A stretch of 21,179 nucleotides of DNA from Bolinopsis microptera (taxonomy: Eukaryota > Ctenophora > Tentaculata > Lobata > Bolinopsidae). The translations under genes were made by a program, and so were the position numbers. The notes beneath the pieces were generated by a model. That model was not told the origin of the DNA, ran no database searches, and was given only the letters and a program-made list of their open reading frames with translations. Shown here piece by piece: positions 1 through 11,566 of this stretch. Every line of letters starts with the position of its first letter. Within the stretch, counting starts at the first letter, position 1. Location: NCBI RefSeq assembly GCF_026151205.1, contig NW_026971900.1, positions 1 through 21,179 on the forward strand, given 5' to 3'.

Positions 1-2339
1 AACCCCTTTTTTGGGGGCAAAGTGCCCCGGCCTTTCCCCCCATTTAACCCCCCAAAAAAAACCCGATTTTCCGAGTTTTTCCCGGGCTGAGTAGACCGGG
101 GGGGGGTGCAGGACCCCCCCCCATGAATCCTTAACTTTTAAAAAAAGTCCCCACCGCCCCCTTCAACCACGACCCAGGCCCGTCCCCCTGGGGTTTTTCC
201 GAACCCCCCCAACCAACGATTTGTAAGACCCGGCGTTCTTTTAACCCCTGCGGCCTAAAAACCCGGGCCCGAAAAAAAAAAAAATAAGGTTTTCCGAAAA
301 AAAAAAAAGCAAAGAAAAAACCCCGAAACCCCAAAAACAAACAACAGATTTTTTGTGAATGACCCCTTGGCCCCCCCAAAACCAATATTTTCCCCCCCCT
401 TTTGAACACTGGCAAGAAAAAAATAAAGAACCCCCGGAAAAAACAATGGGGTATGACCCCCCACTGGCTGGGGGAATTGGAAAATTTCCCCCATTTCCCC
501 AGTAAGAAAATTTTTAGGAACCCCCCGAACCAAAGCCCCCCCGGGAAAACCTTTGTTTTTCTTTTTTAAACCCCCCCCTACTCCCATTTTTAAAAAACCC
601 TTTTTACCCAAAAACCCTTCCGTTTTTGGGGTTTCTCCCCCTTTTTTTAAATTTCCCCACTAAACGTCCCCCGGTCTTTTTTTAAAGGGGGTTTGGCTTT
701 AAGGGGTTTAAGGGTTCCCCCCCCCCCCCCCAAAAATTTTTTCCCCTGAGGCCAGACCCCTTAAAGTCCTTGGGGCAATGGGGACAAATTTTTAAAAATA
801 TCCCTTGAAAAGTTTTTTTTTTGGGGACTGATACCAAGGGAAATTTCTCCAGGGTTTTTTTGGGAAGTGGGGGTTTGCCAAAAAATGGAATTCCCAAAAC
901 AGTTTTAAAAATTTGGTTTTTCCCCAAGGCTAAAAATTCCAATTTTATCCAATGAGCTTTCAACTGCCAAAAAGGCCTTTTTCCCGGTTTTCATGTTTTT
1001 TAAAATTTTTTTTCCCCCGGGGTTTTCAGGGTAAACCCCGGGGGACTAAGGCCCAGGGCCGGAATGGTCCCCCCCCGGGCCCAAAAATCCCCTTAGTAGT
1101 AGAACCCAAGGCCCCCCGGGGCAATGGGGAAAAAAAAATTATTAAGTACCTTGTAATTTGGTTTTTAAAAATCGACCCAACCCCTAGGATTAAACCCCGG
1201 GGGTTTGGCAAAGGGGTTTTTGCAACATGAAACCCCAGAAAATTTTTAATTTTGTTTTTTCCCCCCAAGGCTTAAAATTCCAATTTTATCGGGGGCCGCA
1301 AAATGGCCCAAAAAGGCCTACTTTTTTTGGGCCATGTTCAATGTCCAGGGGTAATCCCTGGGTAAAAATTTTTCTCGAAAAAAAACCAAAAAAATTTTCA
1401 AACCGAAATCTCCAGGGGCCCCACTCCCCGGGTTTGCGGGTAAATTATTTTTTTTTCACACATTTTTAGTTTAAAAACCCCCCTTTAGAGGTTTTTTCAC
1501 CATTTTGGAAATTTTTTAACCCCCCCTCCGTAACCCCGTACGTAAATTTGGAACTTAAACCCCCCTTACCCCCTTTTGCTTTGGGGCTTTTCCTTTCTAG
1601 TTTTCCCCCCGAAAAATTTTTGGCCAAAATTTTTTTCTGGGGTTTTTCCTTTTTTAGTCCCCCCGTGAAAGGCTTTTAAATTTTAAAAACAAAAAAATTT
1701 TTTCGACCCTAAAAAAACTCCTACTAATTAAAAAAAATTAAAACTACAAAAAATTTTTGGATTTCCCCATCGTGTAAATTGGGGAAAGATAAAATCTCAG
1801 CAAAAAATTTAAGCACCGAACTCCCCACAACCCAGAGCTTTTCCCCCCCTTTTTTAACTTTTAAATCAGAATCCCCGGGAAATTTTTTTTTCCCCCAAAA
1901 AAAGGCCCAAAAAAACGAAAAACCATACTTAAAAACCCCCAAAATCTAGAGTGAAAAAAACTGCGGCCCCCCCCCAAAAATTTTTTTTTTCTTGAGGTGG
2001 GGCCGCCTTGGGGGCCCCCCCCCTTTTCCTAAAAAAATGTACCCCCCCGCTTTCGGGGAGCAAAACAAAAATACCCCCTGCTTTTCCCAAACCGCGGGGG
2101 CCAGTTTTTTCGGGATTTTGGGGGGGCCCCTTCCCCGGGGCCCGGAAAACCCCAAGGGAATGTTTTGGGCGGGGAAAATCCCCTTTCTCCCCCAATGTCC
2201 CCCCAACCGGCCCCGGTGGGTGGGGGGGCCCCCCCCCTTTTAGTTACACAAACAAATCCCACTTGTTTGGGTTTTTTGGGGCCCCGAACAAATCCCCGCC
2301 TGGGGTTTTTGGAAAAAAAACTTTTTTAATTTCCCCGTA
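1..2339. other. Smoothed low-quality sequence, no gene recognised
   Basis: This stretch is made almost entirely of runs of one base, for example a C run of about 15 at 717-731 and A runs near 280-310. Isolated bases are rare. Open frames on both strands translate to low-complexity F, G, K and P strings with no domain, signal peptide or family motif that I recognise. The pattern matches that seen where a known clean repeat is blurred at 14,175 in this window, so I infer damaged consensus sequence rather than real composition. Any gene that was here cannot be read. Confidence 0.75.
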
Positions 2340-2880
2340 TTCGGTTTAAAATTCAGTAAAAGGTTATTTTGGTTATTCCCGTAAAAAGGTTTCTAAATCC
2401 CTCGTAAAAGATAAAAAGGGTAGTACTTTTGATCTAAAAAACTTTTAACAAAAAGTGGTGTCCGTTTTAGAAAAAACTGCTTTTAAACCAACTTAACCAA
2501 TAAACAATAGCCCCCCCCCAGGGCCCCCAAAAAATTTTGCACACTTCAAATAAGAACCCCCCGGTTAAGAAGTGGGGGAATGAAAGGTTTTTTTCTCAGG
2601 GAAGTTCCCCCAGAGGGTAAGCTCGAGCTTGGGAGCAACTTCCCCCCTCCCGCCCCCTTTCAACCTCTTTTACAGGGTTTTTCCTGGGAAAACAATTTTT
2701 TTCGCACCTCATTTTCCAGCAAAAATTGATATGAAAATTATCCTATCAGGAAACATAAAAAAAATATCAGGGAACCTATTTTAAAATTTTGTCACAACTT
2801 AAAACCCCGAGAAAATAATATTGTGGCCAATTTAATAAAGGGACATTACCATATAGCAATATTCAAATTTTCATCCAACC
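2340..2880. other. Partly readable AT-rich noncoding stretch
   Basis: Smoothing is milder here, and stretches around 2,345-2,500 and 2,700-2,880 read like ordinary AT-rich eukaryotic DNA with many isolated bases. A perfect 12-bp palindrome centred on CTCGAG lies at 2619-2630. I see no long open frame, no transposon terminus and no RNA gene. Its real content is probably anonymous intergenic or repeat DNA. Confidence 0.4.
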
Positions 2881-3774
2881 CCCAAAAAAAGATTCACCGA
2901 CTTTTCCCACTCACCCCCCCCCTTCTTTTTTTCTGCGTTTTTTTGGGTCCCCTTTTTTTTTTCCCCCCTCTTTTTTCCCCCTGAAGTTCCCCAATTCCCC
3001 CCAGAGCTTCTTTTTTCCCTTTAAATTTTTTTTTTTCCATTTCCGGCCCCCTTTCAAGTTCCTAACTGCTCTTTTGAGTAAAAGGAAAAACCATAGTTTT
3101 TCCCGGGGGGTTTTCCAAACTACCCCTTAACAATTTTTTTTTCCCCCCCCACCCTGGGAAAATAAATTTTTTTTCCCCCAAAACCAGAAAGAAATCGATG
3201 GAAATTTTATCATTGTAAAGAAATTTTCTATTTTTCCATAAAAAAGCTTGTTTGTTTCCCCAGTAAAAAAAAAAAAAATCGCCCCCCCCATCTTTTGTCT
3301 ATAAAAAAGATTTTTTGGGGGGGTTTTGTTTTTTGTTTTTGGTAACAATTAAAATAGTGGGGGGAAAAAGTTAAAAACCCCCGGGAAAATTTAAAAGGAA
3401 GTATCAGCTGCAAATAAAATTTAATGTTTTTCAGGGGAAAACCTCCACTTTGTCCCAAAAAATAAATTCAGCCAAAAAGTCCCCCCATCGTCCCCCCCCC
3501 GTGTTTTGATGGGGGCCCCGGGAAAAAATCCCCCTAGTCCCCCCTTAAAGAACAAGGGGCCCTCCGTTAAAATTTTGAAAATTTCCCCCCCCCCCTGAAA
3601 TTTTCCCCCGGGAAAGGTTCCTAAAACCGCTTTTTTTTTTTTAGGAAGCCCCCCCTTCCCCCCCCCAAAAACCCGCAGGGAATTAAAACCCCCTGAAAAA
3701 AAAAATTTTTAAAAAAACCAGCCCCCCTTTTTTTTTAGGGAAAAATTAAAAAAAAAAGATAGGAAAATAAATTT
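2881..3774. other. Smoothed sequence, nothing recognised
   Basis: Long pyrimidine runs at about 2,900-3,060 are followed by mixed A, T and C runs. Open frames here are low-complexity and lack family motifs. The last part (from about 3,750) begins to resemble the tandem unit that follows, so the left edge of that array is uncertain. Confidence 0.6.
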
Positions 3775-5075
3775 CGCTGATCGGTTTTTTAGGAAAAAAG
3801 CCACTAAACCCCCAAAAGGGAAAAAAACTCTTTTTAAAATTTTCTCTCTTTTAAAAACCCCGGCCCCTGATTTTTAGAGTTAAAAAAACCAAAAAACCCA
3901 ACTGGAAAAAACCTACTTGAAAAAAATATATTCCCCCTAACCCGAAACCTTTCCCAAAAATTTTTTAAAAAGTTGAAAAACAACCCCAAAACCCAACGGG
4001 GGAACTCCCCACTTTTAATATTTCCCCCCCTAATGAAACCCCCGGCAAAAGATTTTTTTTTGATTTTTAAAAAAAAACAAACCAACTGGAAACTCTCCTT
4101 GATAATATAGTTCCCCCCCCCCCCCCCCTTCAAACTGACCCCCGGGGGGAAAAAATTTTGAGGTTTTAAAAAAAAACTAAACCCAACTGGGAAACTCTTA
4201 AAATTTAATAATATAACTCTCCTAAATACCGGAAAAAATATCCTTTTTAGTTTTAAAACATAAAAAACCCAACTGGGAAAAAAATCTAAAATTTTAAAAA
4301 AAAAGTTTCCCCCCCCCCCAAAAAATGAAACCTGGCCCCGATCCCCTTAGAGTTTGAAAAAACACTAAAAAAAACTGGGAAAAATTCTACTTTGATAATT
4401 AATTCCCCCCTAACTGAAAACCCCTGGGGGAAAAACCCTTAGAGTTTTTGAAAAACACCCAAAAACCCAAACTGGAAAACCCCCCCTACTTTTAATAAAA
4501 AAGTCCCCCCCCCCTTAAAACCTGGAGACTTAGATTTTAAAAAACACTAAACCAACTGGGAAAAAATCTACTTTGATAAATTAGTCCCCCCCCCCTCTAA
4601 CCCAACCCCGGCAGATTTTAGAGTTGAAAAACACTAAACCAAACAGGAAAACCTCTTGAAAAAAATATAGTCCCCCCCCCCTAACTGACCCTGGCAAAAG
4701 ATCTTAGAGTTTTTTTAAAAAAAAACTAAACCCCAACAGGAAAAATCCTAAATTGATAATATAGTCCCCCCCCCTACCCCCTTGCCTGGGAAAAGAAAGG
4801 TTTGAAAAACACTAAAACCTAAAAGGGAAAAACCCCTACTTGGGTAATTTTTTTCCCCCCCAACTAACCCGGCAAATGGTCCTTAGAGTTTTTTAAAACA
4901 CTAAACCAAAAATGGGAAAAATCTACTTGAAAAAATATTCCCCCCTAAACTGGGGGCCGGCTGATCCCCTTTGAGTTTTTAAAAACACTAAAACCTAAAA
5001 TGAAAAAACTCTAACCCTTTATAAATAAATTTTCTCGCTTAAACTGACCCTGGCCCCTGATTCTTGGGAAATTAA
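3775..5075 (+). repeat. Satellite-like tandem array, about 14 degenerate units
   Basis: A recurring pattern survives the run-smoothing: TTAGAGTTTGAAAAACAC, then CTAAACCAACTGGGAAAA, then CTACTTGATAATATAG, a C run, and CTAACTGACCCTGGCAGATC. The AACTGG-like landmark occurs at about 3815, 3900, 3995, 4084, 4185, 4271, 4373, 4470, 4554, 4642, 4735, 4822, 4911 and 4998. Spacings are 84-102 bases. True unit length is probably somewhat shorter, because smoothing slightly lengthens sequence. Units differ most inside homopolymers, as expected from sequencing damage rather than divergence. No unit holds a conserved open frame, so I see no coding role. Nothing shows whether it is centromeric, subtelomeric or a local minisatellite. 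Confidence 0.8.
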
Positions 5076-8000
5076 AACTGGGTTGGGGCCCTCCCCCCCC
5101 CTCCCCCCCCCCTCCTTTTTTTTTCCCCAAAACCCTTTTAAAACCTGACGTAAAAGGTCCCTTTGGGGAACCCGTCCCCCTCACAAAACCTTGGGGTTTC
5201 TGACCACGGCCCCCAAAAAAAAAAGCAACCCCCCCTTTCCCCCTGAAAAGAAAAATGGTTAATGTACTGGTCTTCGTCCGAAAATAAAAGTAAAATATAA
5301 AAAAAGGTAAAATTCAAAAATAAAAATCAAAATTCCCAGAAAAAATCTTGGGGAAATTTTAAAACCCGCCCCCTGTAGGAAACCCCCCCCCCTCCTCAGG
5401 GCCCCTTTTTTTAAACCATTAATTCCCTTTTTACCTCCGTTCAAGCAAGTCCCAGGGGTCCCCCCCCCCCGAGCCTGCCCCCGGGCCCCGAAATCTTCCC
5501 CCCCCCCCTTCCTTTCCCCCCTGCTCACCCCCCCCCCCCCCGGCTTCCCTAAACAGGGTACAATGTTAAAAATGGGGAAAAACGTTACAGCACAGTGCAC
5601 AGTGGGGTTTTGGGACCCAAAATTTTCCACCCCACCCCGCCTTCCCCCTAAAAATTTTACATCCCAGAAAACTCAGTAAAAAAACCCCCCCCCATTTCCG
5701 TGGGCCCCAATTTTTTAAACCGTAAAAAACCACAATTCCACCACGGCTTTTTCCTTTTCCCCCCAAATTTAAAATTTGGGGGTTTTAAAATGCACACTGT
5801 TGGGGAAAAATCCCAAAAACCTTCCCCAATTACCGGGGAACCCCGATTTAAACCCCGCGGGTTTTGTTTTTTCCCCCAAACCCTTCCCGGTAACTCGGGG
5901 TTTTTTAAATTTACACAATGGCCCTACCGTATACCACATGACTAAAGCGTGATGGGTTTTTTCTGAGGGATTTTAAAAATAAGTTCTGTTTTGCTTAAAT
6001 TGCAAGACAGAACGCCCCAGAACTGGCCCCCCCTTTTTTTTTTATTACAATAAAAAAAACCCCCTTTAAATTACGGGGAAAAAGAAAAAATTTTTTTTAA
6101 AAACCCGCCCTTCCCCTGGTGGGTTTTTGGGAAAACCTATAATTTTTTAAAAAAACCCCAGCCCATAAGAAAAAGTAAAAGGAAAAAACTAAACCAGCTT
6201 TTTTTTTATGGAAATTGCGTAAAAACGTCAAACTTCTTTTTAGGTGAAAAGGGGATTTGTAGTGTTTTGGGGAAAAAGGCTGGGGGGGCAATCAGAGACT
6301 TCCCCCGCAGCTGGGGGGGCCCTTACAACACAGTCTTTTATTGGCCAGAAGTTTCCCCTCGTGACCTTTGTTTTGCCCCCCAAAATGTTGTTTTAAAATT
6401 TCCAAGGATTCCTGTCTTTTAAAAACGTAAAAAGAATACTAATGAACTCGGGAAAAAATCGTTTTTTAAAACCCAAATTTTAAAAAACCTGAAAAAAATT
6501 TTTTAAAACCACATTTTTTAAAATTTCCCTTTTTTTCCAGTTTTAGCCTTTTTCCCCTCCCGATACCCACTCCAAAACCCCTTTTCCCCCCCTCTTTTTA
6601 AAACCAGGTTACCCCCCATTTTTTCAAATTTTTGAAAAAGAGAGAATAACAAAAACCCCCCTTCTGAAAATAATCCCCCCCGGGATTTGAAAAACCCCCC
6701 CTTTTTTTCCTCGGGGTTTTTTTTGTTAAACCAAATTTTCCCCGTCCCCCCCAATTCCCCTTGCTTTAAACACGTCCCCAAAGGTAAACCCCCTTTTTTT
6801 TTTTTCCATAAATTTCCATAGTTTTTAAAAAAAACCCCAAAAGGTTTTCCCTCTATCCCCCAATTTTTGGGGTCCCCTTTCACTTTACGTAATCCCCCCC
6901 GAGGTTTGGGGGGGGGGGATTTTTGGGAAAAATTTACGCAAAGGGAAATTTTTGAAAAACATAGCTAGTGTTTAAAAAAAAAAAATTACGGAAAAGGGGG
7001 CCCCCGGGGGGGGCGGGGGTTGGGGGGGGAAAAATTGTCCCCCCAAAAAGGGGGATTACGTTTTTTATGTGGAAACACCCCCAAAACCCTGCTTGGTTTT
7101 TTCCAAAGGCCAGAAACTTTTTTTAGTTCCCATTAAAAAAACATAAGCTAGGGGTTTTTTTCATAAGAAACCGGCCAAAAAAGACCGCCAAAACAGGGAT
7201 TTTAATATCACCCCCCCTGAAGTTTCCCCTCGAATCCCTCAACAGCTACAAATAAACGAGTTTTTTTTTGGGGTTTTTTAGCTCCTGCAAAACCCCGAGG
7301 GGAAAAAAAAATTGTTTTTAAATGAGAAAACCCCTGTTTAAAAAATGTATTTGAGGGGGATGAAATTGTTTTTTCCCCTGTTTTCCAATGAAGTTTTTCC
7401 CAAGAGCCCCCCGTGTCCCCCCCCCCCGGAAGCCACCTTGGGGGTTTTTAAGGAAAAGTTTTTAAAATCCTTTTTTTTTTACAGAAACATTCAGATTAAA
7501 CGAAAAAAATTCACCAATTTTGAAAATTTAAAGCCCGACTCTAGCATTTTTTGAAACAAAAAATTTTCCAGAAACGAAAAGGGGAAAATTTTAAGAAACC
7601 CTTTTGGGAAAAAAAAGGGAAAAAAGTTCCCCCCCCCTTTTTTTCCCCGTACGGAAATTTCCCCCCCGACCCCCCCAAGAAAGTCCCAGGAAACCGGTTT
7701 TTTTTTTCCCCCCCCCGGATAAAAAACCATATTAATTGCAAACTCATTCAATATTCCCCCCGGGGCCGTATTTCCCCCTTTCACTTATAAAAAGGGGACA
7801 TTCCAGTACCCCCAAAAAAATAAAAATTTTAAGCTGACAGCGAAAAGGGCCGGGAATTTTCTTAATTAATTTCCCCCTTTTTTCTCAATCTTAAAAAAAC
7901 TAAATTTTTGGGGAAAATTTTTTTTTTCGCTTTTTTTACTTAATTGAAAAAGGCCCCAAAAACATAAGTTTTTGAATCTCCCATGCCGCGCGCCCCTTCC

Positions 8001-10718
8001 CCCCCCGGTTTTTTCGTCCCCCGGGTTTCAAGGTAACCCCGGGGATTTTTAAAAACAAACCCAAAAATATGCCCCAAAATTAAACTTCCGTTTTCCCCCC
8101 CCGTAAAAACACAATTTTTAAATTTTGGCACCCGTCGAACTCCCCGTTTTTTTGCCCAACTTGAATTTATTTTTTTCCCACAAATGAAATGAGGGAAGTA
8201 GTTTTTTTGAATAATTTTTGGGTTTAAAAATGAAATCAAAAAAAAGATCAAATAAAACCGGGGAAAATTTAAAAAAATTTTTTTATTTATTTTTTTTTTC
8301 AACTCACTTTTAAACCCGCCCCTTGAAATTTGGAATGGGGTTTTTTTTTTTCTTTTCGATAATCCCCTTCTTTCCCCGTGAAAATTTTTTTTTTCCGGTT
8401 CGTCCCCCCCCCCAAATCCCCTTTTTAGCCCCCCCACAAAAAAAGCCTTAAAAATTGGGGTTTTTTGTTATCAGTGCTTTTTTTAAAAAAATAACATTTG
8501 GGGGGTTATTTTTAAAATGCAACACCGGAACGAAATTTTTAAAAAAGAAAGGTGGGCCCCAAACCCCCCCTAAAAAGGACTTTTATAAAACAATCCCCCT
8601 TCCCTTCAGCCCCAAATAAACCGGGAAACCCCTAAAATTGAAAGGGCAAAATGAGGGGACCCCCCTATCTTGGAAAATTTTCCCAAGGGGGCCCCCCTTT
8701 TAGTGCAAAAATTTTTTTGCACTTTACACCAAGTAAAAACAAAAAAAATTTTCACTTTAAAAAAAACCTAGTAAAAAAACCAAAAAAAAACCCCACAGTT
8801 TTTTAAAAACTGCTGCAATTTGTTTTTTACAAGCAACACATTTTATTTTTTTGCCCACTGAAGGGTTTTTAAAAATGTCCAAAAACCTTAAAAACCCCCC
8901 CATGCCCCCCCCCCCAAAACGAGAGGAATGAAAATTTTTTAATAGGAAAAAAAAAGAAAAATCAGGAAATTTTTGGGAGCAATTTTTTCCAATACTTTTT
9001 TTGTTTTAACTAAAAATTGATTTAAATAGGAAAAAAAAAAAATAAAAACTGTAAAAACCCCCCCCCCAATTTAAAAAACCGGGGTTTTCGTTTTTGGGTT
9101 TTCCCGCCCCCCCACCAAGTCATAACACTTTAAAAAAAAAAAAAAAAGTTTTTTTGGGCTTTTTTTAAGGTTTGGCAATCCTTCAGAAGGGCTTTAAGTT
9201 TTTAAAAAATAATTAGAAAAGTTAAAACGGGGTTTTTTAAAATGGGGGCCCCCTTTTTTAGAGTTCCCCAAAAAAATAGATTTTTCAAGAAAAACCCAAA
9301 AAAATCCACGTTTTTCTGGGGGACCCCCTACCATTAAAAGCCATAAAGCCCCCCCCCTCAACCTCGGACTCAAAGTTTTAAAAAAAAATCGACAAAACAA
9401 AAAAAACCCGCCTGGAATAGAGCAGTAAGGAGGGGTCCGCCTACATTTTTCAAAACCGCGGGAAAAAATTCTAAATTTAAAGGATAAATAGTCCCCCCCT
9501 ATCTAACCACTACTTTTCCCCCCCCCCTACTTCTCCCCTCCCCCTTTAAAAAAGCCCCCAGGCCCCAAAAGACTATTACATTGAAAAAAACCAAAAGAAC
9601 CGGGGAAATTTTGTGGACTTCAAACCCCTGAAATTTTTTGGGGTCCCGAAAACACGTCCCCCCCCCAAAACCCCAACAATCTCCGGTGACACAAGAAATT
9701 TTTTCGCACAATCCCCCCCCTTTTTGAGAGAGTTACCGAACTACTTTGTATTTTAAAAATTGGGCACGGGTTTTTTTTGAGCCTCATCGTCCCCCCAAAC
9801 AAACTTTCCTCTAAAAAGTTTTAACCAAAACAGTTGGTTTCGGAAAAAATCTTAAAAAAAAAAAAACGAATCCCGTTTAAGCAATCTTTACTATTTTTTA
9901 AAAAAAATTTTTTCAAAGGCCAAAAGCGAAAAGAAAAATCTAAAAACTAAGAAAAGTTATTTGGGGGGGAAAAACTTGAAAAAAAATAATTTTTTTTTTG
10001 TTTGGGGAAAAAAAAAATAAAGATTTTCTTAAAAAAAACCTTTGCAAAAATGCCTCCCAGTGAACGGGGCCCCCCCCCCCATTGTTTGTGAAAAAAAATC
10101 CCCCTTCCATTTTGCTACAAGGGGGCCCCCCCAAAAAAACATCAAAATGTTTTTAAATTTTTAAAAAACGGAAAATCACGAAAAAAAAAAAAACCCAAAA
10201 GGGGAACATGACTAATGGCCCCCATTTTTTATGGGTTTTTAAAAACAAACCTCATAAAATTCCAAAAAACCCCCAAAAAACAGTTGGGGGCCCCCCCAAA
10301 ATAACTGCCCCCCCGCAAACCCCCTTTTTAATAACTTTAAATAAAAAAACCCTTCCCCAAAATTGCACGAAAATTTTTTTAAAGATTAAAAAATAGGGTC
10401 CAAAAATTAAATTTTTCCTAAAAGTTTTCCCTCAAAATTTTTTAAATTTTTTTTTCAGTAGGGGGGGGCAAAAAGCCACTCCCCCCTTTTTTCACTATTC
10501 TCCACCATAATAAAAAAAGGGGGAAAAAGGGGTTTTTTTCAGCCAGGAAATTCCCCCAAAGTTTTTCTAGACAGAATTTTTGGCCTTTTTAAATTGAAGT
10601 GCCCCCTTTTTCCCCCCCCCAAAAATTTTTCAAGTTGGGGGTTGGGTTTACAATTTAACCGGTTTTTAACCCCCTTTTTTAAAAAGGGCCAAAAAGGGGG
10701 GGGGGGCCGAGGCCCCCC
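5076..10718. other. Smoothed low-quality sequence, no gene recognised
   Basis: Over 5.6 kb of base runs with no supportable gene. I looked on both strands for protein family motifs, tRNA-like GGTTCRANTCC boxes, transposon termini and further copies of the 3,775-5,075 unit, and found none I would defend. Two short AT-rich palindromes occur at 8702-8723 and 8796-8812, but palindromes built from A and T runs are expected by chance here. The longest minus-strand open frame (7,940-8,437) is low-complexity and lacks any recognisable domain. Confidence 0.7.
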
Positions 10719-10845
10719 GATTTTGAGATATGTTGTAGAGCTCGATCTAAATTTTCAAATGCTTTTGTCCTTACCGAAAACAAAGTTTCCTATTTGAAGA
10801 TATCGCGCGTTGAATTTTGAGGTTTACCTGTAATTCTATTGTAAA
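10719..10845. other. Clean AT-rich DNA at the left edge of the readable island
   Basis: Sequence quality changes abruptly after the G run at 10,696-10,706 and the C run just after it. From about 10,719 the sequence is normal AT-rich DNA with few runs. These bases precede the palindrome at 10,846. They may be an outer part of the same element whose opposite arm is missing, because no inverted partner is found right of 11,187. No open frame of note. Confidence 0.5.
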
Positions 10846-11187
10846 TGAAAACTTTAAATGAAATCGTGTTCAAAATCTATCTTCTTTTTCAGTTTATGAC
10901 TTAGAACCTTGTAACTTGGCAGCAATGTTCTTCAAGGTATTTTGAGTTTTTGCTAAGTAACGATTTAAGATATCTTGCTCCAAAGCTGAGATATGAGGTT
11001 AACCATGAGTGCGGGTTACAAAATTTAAAATGGTTAACCTCATAATAAGAGTTAGGAGCAAAATTACAACAATCGTTACATAAAAACGTTTAAATTTATG
11101 TCAGGAACATAAGTTCCAAATTTGAGGTGAAATGGATAAAAACTCTAGGAGAAGATAGATTTTGAAGTCAAAAATTCGAGGTTTTCA
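10846..11187. repeat. 342-bp imperfect palindrome (foldback or hairpin MITE-like)
   Basis: Two arms of about 160 bp (10,846-11,006 and 11,030-11,187) are inverted copies around a 23-base spacer. Paired blocks: TGAAAAC at 10846-10852 with 11181-11187; a perfect 16-base block at 10870-10885 with 11150-11165; GTAACGATT at 10957-10965 with 11071-11079; TTGCTCC at 10975-10981 with 11055-11061; and a perfect 14-base core at 10993-11006 with 11030-11043. Paired coordinates sum to 22,033-22,036 throughout, so the arms are collinear with almost no net insertion or deletion. Between these blocks the arms have diverged. No coding capacity. I infer a nonautonomous hairpin-type repeat. An inverted duplication of unrelated origin is the alternative. 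Confidence 0.8.
10993..11043. repeat. Perfect 14-bp stem at the palindrome core
   Basis: ATGAGGTTAACCAT at 10993-11006 is the exact inverse of 11030-11043, with a 23-base loop. Each arm contains GGTTAACC, itself a palindrome. This best-conserved part of the larger inverted repeat may be conserved by function, or simply by gene conversion between adjacent arms. Confidence 0.85.
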
Positions 11188-11213
11188 GGAGAGGCAAAAA
11201 ACTGTTTTTTATA

Positions 11214-11236
11214 AAAGTAAAGTAAAGTAAAGTAAA
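11214..11236. repeat. (AAAGT)n microsatellite, about 4.6 units
   Basis: AAAGT repeats exactly with period 5 from 11,214 through a final AAA at 11,236; the G occurs at 11217, 11222, 11227 and 11232. On the minus strand this is (ACTTT)n at the 3' end of the LINE fragment, where a CR1/L2-type tail is expected. Confidence 0.9.
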
Positions 11237-11375
11237 ATTTATGACATCACATCATCAAACATGTCTACAAAATATCATCGCACTATGTGAAAAAATATAT
11301 AATAAATATTTCCCCACCAACATTAATTATTTATCAAATACAATATTTAAAAACAATTTTATCAAAAACATTATC

Positions 11376-11564
11376 CTATTTTAAAAACTTTCCAGTGGAA
11401 TGAAGATTTATAAAACACTTCTTTGCCACATAAGGATGGAACCAAAGATAATTGTTATGTTTCTCTTTATTACTGACATAACTGGCTCCCTCAATTCTTA
11501 CTAAAACTTCTGAATTAGAAACATTCCAAAAAAAGCAATCATTTGTAATACTTTTAGAAATCAT
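11376..11564 (-). pseudogene. Possible frameshifted tail of the LINE polymerase
   Basis: A 62-residue frame opens five bases below the stop that ends the polymerase fragment, in a different frame. It contains FFWNVSNSEVLVRIEG and later NNYLWFHPYVAKKCFINLHS, a balanced composition quite unlike the low-complexity frames in the flanks. Position, strand and spacing before the 3' tail suggest it is the last part of the same polymerase ORF after a small frameshift. I do not firmly recognise this sequence. It could equally be a chance frame in the 3' untranslated region. The ATG at its start is probably not a true start. Confidence 0.45.
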
Positions 11565-11566
11565 AT

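Noticed and set aside
2619-2630. Perfect 12-bp palindrome around CTCGAG
   Set aside because: It is isolated, with no repeat, gene or second copy nearby; chance is sufficient.
7200-7260. CTCGAATCCCT resembling a tRNA T-loop box
   Set aside because: No matching A box, acceptor stem or anticodon arm can be folded around it.
7940-8437. 165-residue minus-strand open frame in the left flank
   Set aside because: Composition is dominated by K, F, G and N from base runs, with no domain or motif; it lies wholly in smoothed sequence where open length means little.
8702-8723. Ten-base-arm palindrome AGTGCAAAAA / TTTTTGCACT
   Set aside because: Half of each arm is an A or T run, and such palindromes are expected often in smoothed AT-rich sequence.
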